From positions 26,788,178 to 26,852,177 of the forward strand of contig CM055109.1 in assembly GCA_029204225.1 (NCBI GenBank): a stretch of DNA of 64,000 nucleotides, given 5' to 3'. The DNA is from Diphasiastrum complanatum. Taxonomy: Eukaryota; Streptophyta; Lycopodiopsida; Lycopodiales; Lycopodiaceae. A program made the translations under genes and the position numbers. This document shows, one piece after another, positions 10,805 to 21,599 of this stretch. How positions within the stretch are numbered: position 1 is the stretch's first letter; every line of letters starts with the position of its first letter. The notes below the pieces were generated by a model. It saw only the letters and a program-made list of their open reading frames with translations, was not told where the DNA came from and did no database searches.

Positions 10805-12486
10805 GGTTGAAAATTAGCTTCTTAGCTCATTAGAAGGCTTTAGAGTGCTCAAAAATCAAAATATTGGCCCTTCATTGAGAAGGATTTCAAAAGGTTGAAG
10901 AACAGCCTCTTCTCCCTTTATCTTGAGAGCCTTAGAGTTTCCAAAGGTCGGTCTCTTGGCCTTAACCCCTTGAAATCTTGACTAGCTTCAAAAAACCATA
11001 CCTTGGTCTAGCTAGAAGGTCTTTAAGAGAGGAAAAAATGTGAGTCTTGAGTTGGATTTTGAAGTTTAGAAGGCCTAATTAGAGGGCACAAAGGTGTAAT
11101 TTCTAGTGAGAATGGCACTAAACTTTGGGAGTTGATTTTAGAAACATGAAGAGCACTTATAGAAGAGTCTTAAGATCTTTATAATGTGCTTTCTACAAGA
11201 CACTCTTTGAGAGGAGGAAGGATTAAAAGAATATCCAAGTACTAAAATTAACTACTTAGAACCCAAGTCCTAGGAGGAGCTAGTATAGGATAAGAAACTA
11301 TGAATATTACCTAATCCTAGGCTCTTACAAATGTGGAGTTAAGGAGTATGCCATATCAACCTACTTGACTAAACTTTGGATATTTGACATAAGAAATTGA
11401 TTTCTCTCTATGGTAAGAAGAGTGATGTGAAAAAACCCAAATGAGCTTTTGAGAGAGAAAAGAAAAGCCAAATGTGTTAGGTATTTCAATTCTAGTGGAA
11501 ACAATCCTACATTGCATATAAAACATCAAGTCACTATCAAGAAATATCAATCAAAGAAAAAAGCTATATGAATAGTACTATGATTATCTTGAAGGCCAAA
11601 TGGCACTAGATGATCTAAGGGCAAAACCGAAGGTACATTCATCTTATGAAAAACTACAAAATTCTATCAAAGGATCTAAGAACTAATTGTAAAGCCATCG
11701 ATCATTTTGGAGAAGTCAATAGTCAAAATCACGTAATCATAGATATTATGATGGGAATGGCACAAATATCCAACCCTAGATGTACTATCCTAAATATCCA
11801 ATCCCAAACAAAATTGTCCAATAATCAGACTTGGTAGCTATAGACACTACAATAAGAACTTTGCAATAGAGATCTAGCTATTGAAGTAGACAATGAGGGT
11901 TATAGAATCAAAACCTTAGTACACTTCAAAAGGGCAAACACTTGGATAATTTTGATGACACATACCCTTTATCTACAAAGAGCAATCAAAGTCCTATTAA
12001 CCATGGGCATCACATGATAGATCTAGATTTGTGTGAATTACTCCTACTTGGAGATTTTTTCCTTTTTGAACAATAGGGAGACATTCCGATATCATTTCTA
12101 TTTTTTGAGATTTTCACAAAAAATTGCTAGTAAGAGATAGCTCAATCAAAGTGTAATACCATGTTGATAAACACCTTCTAGAAATCATTATGAGCTATTT
12201 GAGATATTAACTTGGAGATTAGTAGATATGACATCCATCAAATACATTGAGTTCATAAATTAAAAAAGGACCAATTGTTGGAATTTTAATTCCACTTCAA
12301 ATGCCATTTGATCCAATTGCTAATCTATATCTGTATACCAATTATTTCATTTTAGATAAGTGTTCTAGACCTAGTATTTTACACAAAACTTGTTGTAGAC
12401 AAAGGACTATAGAAATACAGAAGCTCACACAGTTAAATCTTGATTAGAATAATATTCAAGGGACTCTCAGCCCATCTCAAATAGAA
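10805..12486. other. Unassigned sequence right of G1
   Basis: About 1.7 kb without a convincing reading frame. The first 200 bases share the degenerate repeat phrasing of 1-233 (CTTTAGAG-GCTC, CTCTTGGCC). The remainder is A/T-rich and I see no domain, LTR or terminal repeat. Confidence 0.4.
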
Positions 12487-13257
12487 TGTTGAAGGGTTTG
12501 CGGATCCCGAGGCAACCCTAACCCTAGTTAATAAGTGAGAGGGATTTGGTACCTTGCGTGTGTAAGTTCAACTTGATGATCACATAGTTATTTGATAACT
12601 AGAAAGTCAATAAAAGGACTTTAAGTCTTTTTGCGGGACTTTGAATGTCGCAGGCCTAAATGTCAAGTTAGTGAATAAAGTTGGGACTCCCACCAAAATT
12701 GGTTTAAATTCAAATTCAAGCTGGTTCCCTCCAATTATTGAATGGGTTCCCACTCTTTTTAAAAAATGAATAGTTAGGGGGGTAGAAATGGACCAATAGG
12801 ATCTTGAGGCCAGGGTCCTCTTCTCCACTATAAAAAGGGACCAACTCGAGTTTCCTCCACATGTACATATCTTCATTTCAGTAAGGCAGATTGGTTCTCT
12901 TGTGAAATGGATTTATGAATGTCCTTGCTCTCTATCACTTTTCCTCCATCTCTCATGTCTTCTTTGGATTTATTAATTGTTGGATCTGAATGTTTTTGGG
13001 ATTGTATGTTCTTATGCTTTTTATGAGAGAGAAAGGGAGAGAGAGAAAGAGTAAGCCAACTTCATTGTGGATCATAGTGTTAATGCTTAGAGTTAATGGA
13101 TGTTAGAGTAGATGTGGATCTTCCATTCATGCTGAAATCTAAGATATGCTATCGCTCTCATGGGAACAAACCTATGTGTGACAACTAACTTCATCTCCTT
13201 GATGCTAGATTGCTTGGATCTTGGGTTGAGGATAGGCTAGGAAAGAAACCCACTACA
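12487..13257 (+). repeat. Third LTR of the G1 family
   Basis: 771 bases, TGTTGAAGGG to CTACA, similar along its whole length to the G1 LTRs, with TATAAAAA at 12829-12836. It includes the segment missing from the G1 left LTR and has an extra stretch near 12690-12730. A PBS and leader follow, so it is a 5' LTR of a second, truncated element. Confidence 0.85.
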
Positions 13258-13672
13258 ATTTTGGCATCGTTGTCGGGGAGCTACACCAATTTTTCAGTTT
13301 GCAACATGTTTGTTGAATGGTTAGCTTGCATTAGGCATCTTGTCGTGGCATGAATAGTGTTAAATCTGCATTCAGGGTTAGGTTAGGAGTGATTTTGCCT
13401 GATTTGATTGGATTTGCTTGTTTGAAATCTAATCTGATTATTGAACAGGGACAAGTACTCAGATCACCATTCTTAATATCCATCTGGATCTGAGAAATTA
13501 GAAAAAAAAATAAAAATTGGTCAAGTCTACCAAATCTTGGTCAAAAGGAAACAAAAATTGTCATCAGAGCTGATAACTTTCTACCCTCTTTCAGGAAACC
13601 TTCGCCGAGTTGCAAGTAGCTTCAGTTTCATTCACATATTCTTCAGATTGAACGATGAAGATTCATTCCTAG
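13258..13672 (+). mobile_element. PBS and leader of truncated G1-family element
   Basis: TGGCATCGTTGTCGGGGAG at 13262-13280 is a tRNA-Asp-like primer site with about three differences from the expected complement. The next 390 bases align with the G1 leader (phrases such as GCATTAGGCATCTTGTCGT and CCGAGTTGCAAGTAGCTTC). Similarity stops near 13672, where copia coding sequence begins. Confidence 0.75.
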
Positions 13673-14393
13673 CTGAAGATGGTAACAGGGTTACCAGCAT
13701 TGCAGGATGATCACCATGCAATATATGAAGGATGCATCATGGGAAAGCATTATAGAGAAACATTCAAAAAAGGTGGAGTTGCAAGAGCTAAGAAACCGCT
13801 GGAACTAATTCACAGCGACCTGTGCGGTCCAATGAAGACCATGTCATTGGGGAAAGCATATTATTTTATGACTTTCATAGATGATTACTCGAGAAGGACA
13901 TGGATTTATTTCTTGAAGAAGAAATCTGATGCTTTTGCTCGCTTCAAGGAGCTCAAAACTTTGGTAGAGAACCAACTAGAGGCACATTTAAAAGTGCTAA
14001 GATCTGATAGAGGGGGTGAATATAAATTTGATGATTTTGAAGACTTTTGCAAAGAACATGGCATTAAAAGACAATTCACACAATCACACACACCGCATAG
14101 TAATGGTGTAGCTGAACGGAAAAACAGAACTATTATGGAGAGTGCACGCTCCATGATGAAGCAAATGGGCTTGACCGATTCACTTTGGTCGGAAACGTGC
14201 AGTGCGGCAACGTTCTTGCAAAACAGGAGCCCTACAGTTGCGGTTTCAAATGTAACTCTTGAAGAAGCATTTACTGGAATAAAGCCAAAAATCGACAAAT
14301 TTCGTGTCATTGGATGTAAGGCCTATGTACATGTGCCAAAGGAGGAGCGAAAGAAACTTGATGCCAAAGCAATCAAGTGTCTCATATTTTTCA
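13673..14393 (+). pseudogene. Ty1/copia integrase fragment
   Basis: The open frame from ATG 13679 reads as a copia integrase. It has the end of the zinc-binding region (YEGCIMGKHYRETF), then the catalytic core with the first Asp in HSDLCGPM, the second in LRSDRGGEY and the Glu in GVAERKNRT, followed by WSETCSAATFLQNRSP and IGCKAYVHVPKEERKKLD. All three catalytic residues remain. The protein ends after IKCLIF, where the usual copia linker to RT would follow, so only the integrase section survives. It joins a gypsy leader on its left with no gap, so it is not a complete element. Confidence 0.85.
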
Positions 14394-15327
14394 TTCAAGA
14401 TTCAATGATTTGATTGACGTACACTTTCAAGTGTCTTCATTATATAAACTTCCTTACTTCATTTACTTGTGCAATTTTATTTTGCTTATTTTGTGGTGAT
14501 TGTGTATTGAAATCTTGATTTACACTTCTCTAAATCGGAACCATTTGATTCCGTAGATTAATGTCCAAATATCAAATCGAAAAATGCATGGCTATCATAG
14601 ACACCTAAATTATTTGCATTTCTAACAGTTGTTTCAAGCGCCTACATATGATATTCGATAGAAGTCAAACAAATGATAATGAACTAACTAGCAACTATCG
14701 AATCAATTGAACAAATAAGATCGATCATGAAACAAACAATTTCACCTTGTTTCTTTCTAGGGAGGCAAGCAACTTCCACCACATGCTTGTTAAGGTAGAT
14801 CCTCAACTAAGATCAGGTTAAAAAAGGAACACAAGAGAGACCAATAGGAGGCAAAACCACCCAACCAAATAGAGATGGATCTTCTTAGAAGATAACACCT
14901 CACCCCCAAGTGAATGCTTGATGAGAGAAATGTGATAGGTAACCAAACTTGAAACCTAGTAAGTCTTGAGGGTGAGTCGCCACCATCATATATTGAGCCT
15001 AGGAGTCTATGCATGTGCCCATGAAACCCTTATGCTAATAGGACTTAATCCAAGTTACAATTTATGTTCACTCATCATGCATATAATTGTCCCTTGCCAT
15101 GCAACACTCCACATGTCTCTTGGAGGATGAGCTCTTACATATAAATTAAGAACCTTTTGGCCTAATAATAAAGCCATACTTAACAACATGCCATTGGAAG
15201 TCTCATTGCCTTACCTAAGGACATAAGAATATTTTTGTCACTGGTGAAGGAGAGAACACAAAGAGAGGGAAGGAAGTTTGTCTCACCACTTTTTAGAGGA
15301 CCAATTTCAACTAATTTTGCATGATTT

Positions 15328-15440
15328 GATGTTGTTTTTTGAGACCATATTGCATCCAGTTTTCAAATTTTATAAGTGATATGATGTTGCCTTATGAGAC
15401 TATATTATTACGTATGATTTTCAAATCTTATGAGTAATCT
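15328..15440 (+). repeat. Two-copy 55-base tandem repeat
   Basis: Both copies begin GATGTTG, pass through GAGAC-ATATT and TTTTCAAAT-TTAT, and lie end to end (15328-15382 and from 15383). They differ at roughly a quarter of positions, so the duplication is old. Confidence 0.6.
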
Positions 15441-16001
15441 GATTGCATGTGATCTGAACAACTTTTGTTGGTTTTCTTTTTCATTGTTGGAACTATCAAG
15501 TAGGTCAATACTTACATGTTCATGCAGTAGCGTTAAAGTTTGTACTAGTAGACAAAATAGATGTCCAGTGAAGAATCTAAACTTGAACTTTTTAGAGAGG
15601 AAACAAGCCTCAACCATGTTCAGGTGGACGCCACTACAAGCTTTGATATCCAAGTTACAACTATGAAGCAATGATCAATGCAATCAAAGTCAATATTCTT
15701 GAAAGTAGAATAAAACATTGCATCTTCTATGCATGTTACAATAGCGTTTAACTTGTCTTGGGGCATTTTTTTGGCTTTGGAAGGTTGTGTGGAGTTGACT
15801 TTAGTGGATTGTGGCCCTTCATATCAAGTGTCCTTTATTTTTTTTATAATACAAAAGTCTAATGAATTGAGACCTTTAATTTTAGTGTCCTTTAGTTTCT
15901 TATAAGACAACCATCAAACTAGCACATTGCATCTAGTTACCTATTCCATTCTTATGCTTATGCTTTGCTGATTTTCCTGAGCACTCTTCCCGAGTGACAT
16001 T

Positions 16002-16101
16002 TTCACAAATAGGCACAAGGACTAGGAGTGTCTTTTTCGTGAGGTCTAGTGCATTGGGGGTGCCTTCACAAATAGGCACAAGATCTAGGAGTGTCTTTTT
16101 C
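16002..16101 (+). repeat. Direct repeat with 63-base period
   Basis: TTCACAAATAGGCACAAG followed by CTAGGAGTGTCTTTTTC occurs at 16002-16038 and again at 16065-16101 with two or three changes. It lies just upstream of the ITPK promoter region. Confidence 0.7.
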
Positions 16102-16272
16102 CCGAGGACCCACCCCAAAGCCCACAAAACCCCAGAATTTGGTGTAACCATCAACATGCCTTTTTTGGGCCCTTCAAATTTAAAATGTGCCAAAATCCCC
16201 ATATGCCACAGTCAAAGCCTATTCAAATTGTGAAGCTACTTTGCGGTAGATTTTTGAGCAATGGTAAGGTGC

Positions 16273-16815
16273 CACGTGGGCAGAGATCCAGCTCCAGGTC
16301 AGCATTGGACAGCCACCCTGTCACTGACACGTGTCGTCCGACCCCGCAACCAACCGCTCCAACAAGTACCGCGCTGGCTTCAGGTGATTCCCCTTGGCAG
16401 CGCAAGTGGGCCATGCACGGCGTCGTGTACAATGTACGTCGTACAAACCAGGGCACCGGCCCAGCCGGTGGACAGACGGAGCACGGCTGGCAAGGCTGAC
16501 GGGGACGCATCACCCTGGGACTCATGCCCTGTTTGCTTCTCTCTCCCCGGCCCCACAGTACCATCACCGCTGGATCCAGCTACCACCGTCGAGATTTTGC
16601 CACGTGCTCAGAAACTAACCATTGGACTATCAGCTTCCACGTGGCTGGATTCTAGCTCGTTGAACGTGAGACCTTCGGAGCGGCCATAAGTCACATCCAG
16701 CGGCACGGGCTGTTTCAAGGCCCGCCACCGTTGGATTCCATCGAGAGCGTTCAACGTTTGCCACGTATCTATAGTTGCTCAGATGAATAAGGTCCGGGTG
16801 GCATAAGGACACGTG
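16273..16815 (+). promoter_or_regulatory. Cluster of five CACGTG G-boxes upstream of the ITPK gene
   Basis: CACGTG occurs at 16273, 16328, 16601, 16638 and 16810, and a near match CACGTA at 16762. Four sites have the form GCCACGTG, TCCACGTGGC or GACACGTGGC, the form bound by bZIP (ABF/GBF) and bHLH factors. The segment is GC-rich, unlike the flanks. CAACGG/CCGTTG-type motifs (CCACCGTTGGATT near 16726, TCTAACGGTGG near 16824) lie between them. Abscisic-acid or light-linked regulation is an inference from these motifs only. Confidence 0.65.
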
Positions 16816-16884
16816 GCTTAGATCTAACGGTGGGCCGTGAATCTATCCCATCTTCGCTCGTTCTTTGTGTTTCGGGGGTCTCGC

Positions 16885-16890
16885 CTATAT
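16885..16890 (+). promoter_or_regulatory. Possible TATA element of the ITPK gene
   Basis: CTATAT in the context TCGCCTATATCTCC lies just before a purine-rich stretch (GGAAGGAAGG) typical of plant 5' leaders. It is the best candidate near the expected start site, but weak on its own. Confidence 0.3.
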
Positions 16891-17019
16891 CTCCGCAGAA
16901 TATACGATCGTCCTCTCAGAAAAGAACGGAAGGAAGGAAGGAAGGAAGAAGGGAGAGGAGGAGGAGGGAGCGAGGGCGATCGATAAATTGAGCGTCGACG
17001 GATCTCTTCTCTGCTGGCG

Positions 17020-17132
17020 ATGGTGGCATCGGTGCTGTTGCTTTTCTTGTGAGCGTGCTGCTGAGAATACGTGAAGGAATGGTAGCAAATTTTTGGTGCT
17101 CTGAACAGCTTGTTTTCTCATCGTAAATGTGA
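17020..17132 (+). promoter_or_regulatory. Upstream ORFs in the ITPK leader, including an ATG-stop
   Basis: Three small frames precede the main start if the leader is unspliced: 17020-17052 (10 codons plus stop, MVASVLLLFL), 17079-17126 (15 codons plus stop, MVANFWCSEQLVFSS) and 17127-17132, which is ATG directly followed by TGA. The stop of the second abuts the ATG of the third. Such frames usually lower translation of the main frame. A leader intron with donor GTGAGC at 17049 cannot be excluded and would remove some of them. Confidence 0.5.
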
Positions 17133-17207
17133 TATTGTCGAGTGTTTTCTTGTGGTGTTATCGAGCGGGCGCTTACGTTTGGTGGATTCAATCTCATTGG
17201 AGGATTG

Positions 17208-20200
17208 ATGAGGTTAGAGAGGGAGGCGGTGATGGTTTCGTTGGCGCCGGGGCCTGATTGGTGTGGGGGACTGCGGCAAGCAGGGGGTGCGCGTCCATCT
17301 GGAAGGAATCCGAATAGGGATCGGGAGGATCCGAGAGGAAGAGGGGAGGAGGATAAATGGAGGCTGAAGGATAGGGAGGATGAGGAAGGACGGGAGGATT
17401 GCTGCACCACCGTGGAAGACAAGAGAGCTGAACGGGAACGGGCCGATGACAAGAAACGAGGCAGATTTAATTCCAGAGATGTGTCAATGCATTCCAAAGT
17501 AGGACTAGGATTGTCATCTTACACCTTCTCAGTAGGATTTGCTCTCACGTCTAAAAAGACTAAGAGCTTCATTCAGCCAAAGCTTGAAGCGCTTGCAAGG
17601 TATAGCGTTTAAGTTTTTAAAACCTGTTTCCTCTGGTTGATCCATGGCCTCACACTCATCTTTAGTAACCATTTCTTCGAATTAGAAGATGAGTTAATGT
17701 TTTTTTTTTCCTTTATATATAGAATGTTTTTGACTGCAGATGCAAAATCTTTTATATGATGAAGGTTTCTAGCATTTCAGTTTTTGTCGCTGATCCGTGT
17801 TTCAGATACAGAGGTAGATCTTAATCTATCCTTAATTTAGAGATCGTTTGGGTCATGTAGGTTTGGAGTTTTGTCTACCAGTTATCTTCTGTGGCGTGGA
17901 AGTCAAGCGCATCCTATTTGAGCTTTATAATAGGTTGTTTTAGAGTTTTGATTGTCCAGTTCTCATATTTGCTTGGAAGTTATCGTTTTAGCTTTGACTT
18001 GAGATGAGCTTCTATGGAACTTACATTGTCAAGCCATTGTGCATTGAAGTGAATCGTAGTTACTTGTCTTGAAGCTTTTTTGGTGGTCTCAAATGTCAAA
18101 TATCAACAGAAAGCAGAGTAAGTACTACATTTTGCTTCCTTGCTTATTAGTAGTATGTAATTCGTAAACATGGAATCCACTTGTGCGTTAATACCATGAT
18201 CTTGGTAAGTTTGAACATGTGGTGATTAACTTCCTGGTCTTCTGATTTGGGTTGATCTCAAGAAATTTCAACTCCTCAATCTCAGATCTGCCAGGCTTCC
18301 ATGGTAGTGAACTGAGTTTCTGTGAAATTCACTGCTAATGTCCCTGCAACATAACCGAGTTAAAAGTGAATGAATGGAGATGAGTGGTGGATTTGTATGC
18401 TTGTTGACTGTTTTTCTAGTATGCGTTTGAGTTGAAGTACTAGAATTTCGCTATAATGAGTATCAGCATCATAATTGCCAGTGTATTATATGCTGTCTCT
18501 ACTTATTCTCATCTTATCCAATTTTTACATGGGAGCTATCTATTAACATTCTTCAACTCGATTCAACCATGAATATTGTGGCATAATGCCTGTTCATGTG
18601 ATGTTGAGTCATTCTCCAGTTTTTATTTTAAATCTGTAATTTGTTACAGCTATGCTGGCTATTCTGGCTTTACCTATTTATCTTTCTACCTCTTCTGTGC
18701 TCCAATGTTATCCGAGCAGATTCCAGCTGCTGATTGGAACCAATTTTGATTTTTCTTTCTTGCACCAGGAGGCATGGAATTTCTTTTGTTCGGATCGAGC
18801 GCTCCAGACCACTAGAAGCACAAGGCCCATTTGATGTTATCCTACACAAAGTACGTATGATCAGCATATGAAATTCTTGCTTCCAAGTGTTGGTGCGATG
18901 ATGATGATATGCATGCCTTATAATGAACTTTTTTCTGGTCTGTTAAATATTATGTTTCATGTATGGTGTCCAACTTCAAGTTGAAAATTTGCATTTCTCT
19001 CTTTTGCTGTATGTTTGGGTATTATCTTAATGGTGTGCTTTAAATGTGTTGCTGTAGCGGTTCTTTCTGCTATTAGTTGTCAATCAACTTTAATCTGTGC
19101 TACGTATGATTGGACACTGTGGAATACCTATAAGTATGTCTGTTTGATGGTCGATGACTCTTGAAGATGCAAATATGTTTTGGTGCATTATTTCCTTATT
19201 ACACATGTTTGAACTTTGGCATTTGATTTTGTCATGTATATGATAGTTTTGAAGCTCTGTATGTAAAACATCTTTATGTGTGTATATGTGATTTATTTTG
19301 CTCACCTGAATTTTTAATATTGTTGGAGCAAGAAGTGTGACATATGCCTCTTTGATGCCTGTTGAGGATGCAAATATGCTTATGGTGCACGGTTATCCTT
19401 ATTACACATGTTTAACATGTGTTTGTCATCTACATAACAGTTTTTAAGCTATGTAGCTACAAGTTTTTGTCTATGTATGTGCATTTTTGGTTGTCCATCT
19501 GAATTTTAACATTGGTAAATGTTTTGGCAGATCTCTTCAAAGGAGTGGCAACAAGATCTGGAGGTGAGAAGGAATGTTTGAAAGTAAATCATGGACATTG
19601 TATTAGTTACAGGATCAGCAAAACGGAAAGCAGGTCTTCGAGATGAATCCCTGAATGCGAGACTAAAAGTTGGAAAATCATGCATTTTCAATTTTCTATT
19701 TGAGGTTAGCTCATATTGGGCAAATTTTTGCAGGCATATAGACGAAATCATCCAGATGTAATCATATTGGATCCTCCAGAATCTATACAACACGTACGCA
19801 ATCGGCAGTCTATGCTTCAAAAAGTAGCTGAGCTGGATCTTCAGGACTGTGGAGGTACAGTGCGTTTATTTTATTTTTTATTGCATTCACCTTCATCCCT
19901 GTCTTTTCATGTTTTCCTTTTTAGTTAGATCCTGAAGACAATTGGTGCTTTTTTCTGCTTGTCTAAGTAGTGTTTCCATGAACCATGATTTTTTGGCTAA
20001 GGAATTACGATTCGTCAATTAATTGTTTTGATCTCATTCAGATCAGAAAGAATTGCACCCAGAAAAGAAAAAGAGAGAGTTCTTTGATTCTGAATGATTC
20101 TTTGATTTTACTTTTTATTGTTTTGATTTGTATTTAAATGTTTACCTACTATACTGTGTGATGGATGTTGGATCATGGCTATGGATAAATATTACAAAGT

Positions 20201-21554
20201 TAAGTGGAAGTTGGGACATGGAATTCAGTTTGTGAAGTTGAATTCTCTCCATTTAACATTGTCATGTGCACTTGTGATTCTGTGAACACTAATCTGGTTT
20301 CAGGCTTCAAGCAACAGTAAACTTTGAAATTTATGTATTCAGTTATTTGTGTTTGATTGGATTGGGGCTCTTATGTTACCTAGACATTGAGGCTTTTGTG
20401 ATGAACTTCCATTTTCGACTTTGCCACTAGTTTTGCACAAGATTGGTTTTCTTTTATCTTCAAGGATACGTTCTTTGAATTTCCAGGCAAGGTGGGCATT
20501 CCAAAGCAGTTGGTTGCTACTGGTGATCCGACCTCATTTGCAGGATCAGTGGCAAAAGCAGGCCTAAAACTTCCTCTTGGTAGGTGCCCTTTTGGCTCTC
20601 AACTCTCAAAGTTCAGTTTATTTTCTATAAACCTGTTTTTTCATCCAAAATTTGATTTGTTTTAGAAGTTGATGTGTAAATCTCTCTTGTATTTGATCGA
20701 GGCCAATATGAAATTGTGATTTGATTGTTCACTAGACCAATGTGTATGTGGCAAAGCTCTCCTATATATATGAATTATGTGAATTATCTTAGTGTCTAAG
20801 AGCCTATTTATAGGTGTATGATCTCCTATTTATAGTGTCAAAGCGCTAGGTCAGTTGTATAAGAGTGTTCGCGATATGTCTTGCTAGTACTATGTTTCAA
20901 ACCAATGTTGAAGAGCCCTTGAGTTCTTTTAAGGTAGAAGTTATAACATTGAGCACTGAAGCCACTGATGCAAATACTAGGTGCCTTGCTATTTGATCAG
21001 GTAACTACTATTGTGTTTCATAATAATTTTGAAGAGCTCTTCAAATTCCAATGTTTCTTAGTATAATTTAGAACACTGATCATTGAACAATAGTCAAGAA
21101 TCGACAGTCAAGCGACAAGGCGTGTGTAATTATATATAAGTCAACACTCTATAGAGCTATAATTACGCTCTAAATTTTAAACTAACAATTGTTTTTGTTA
21201 TAACAGAAGGCTTGGAATAAAACCCACAAAAAGAAAAACCCTACAAGGATTCTTTGGATCTATCCCAACGCAACCTATTTTCTCATGATCAAATCGAATG
21301 ATTCAGTTGGTTTGACCTGCCCCAAGAAACATTGATAGTACCATAAAGCCTTCATTTGGTTCACATAGTACATTTGTTAAAGAACTATGTTGGCTTTGTT
21401 TTAAACCATTTTGGTTATGAATGATACTCGTATACATTGTACAATCATTTACGGGCCAAACAAGGTTCTTTGTTTGGTAATAAATCATATATCTATACAA
21501 TAGTTGTAGATTCAATTCTTCCAAAGATTTCCATATTTTAGTTACACAATTGCG

Positions 21555-21599
<45 letters not shown>

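Larger units (their letters stand above)
14394..16250. other. Unassigned intergenic sequence
   Basis: No supported gene. The part at 14580-14625 resembles 62310-62350 (AATG-ATGG, CATAGACACCTAA against CACCGACGCCTAA) and may be the end of a copia LTR. Two local duplications (15328-15440 and 16002-16101) are listed separately. The sequence turns from A/T-rich to GC-rich near 16250. Confidence 0.4.

Noticed and set aside
16223-16812. Several overlapping frames on both strands in the GC-rich ITPK promoter
   Set aside because: High GC lowers stop frequency. The frames overlap each other, show no domain, and the region has promoter motifs.
17142-17207. ITPK start at 17142
   Set aside because: The codon at 17142 is GTG. 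The first in-frame ATG after the stop at 17130 is at 17208.
16916-17497. 193-codon minus-strand frame opposite ITPK exon 1
   Set aside because: Shadow of the charged, repetitive first exon; Ser-rich with no domain.
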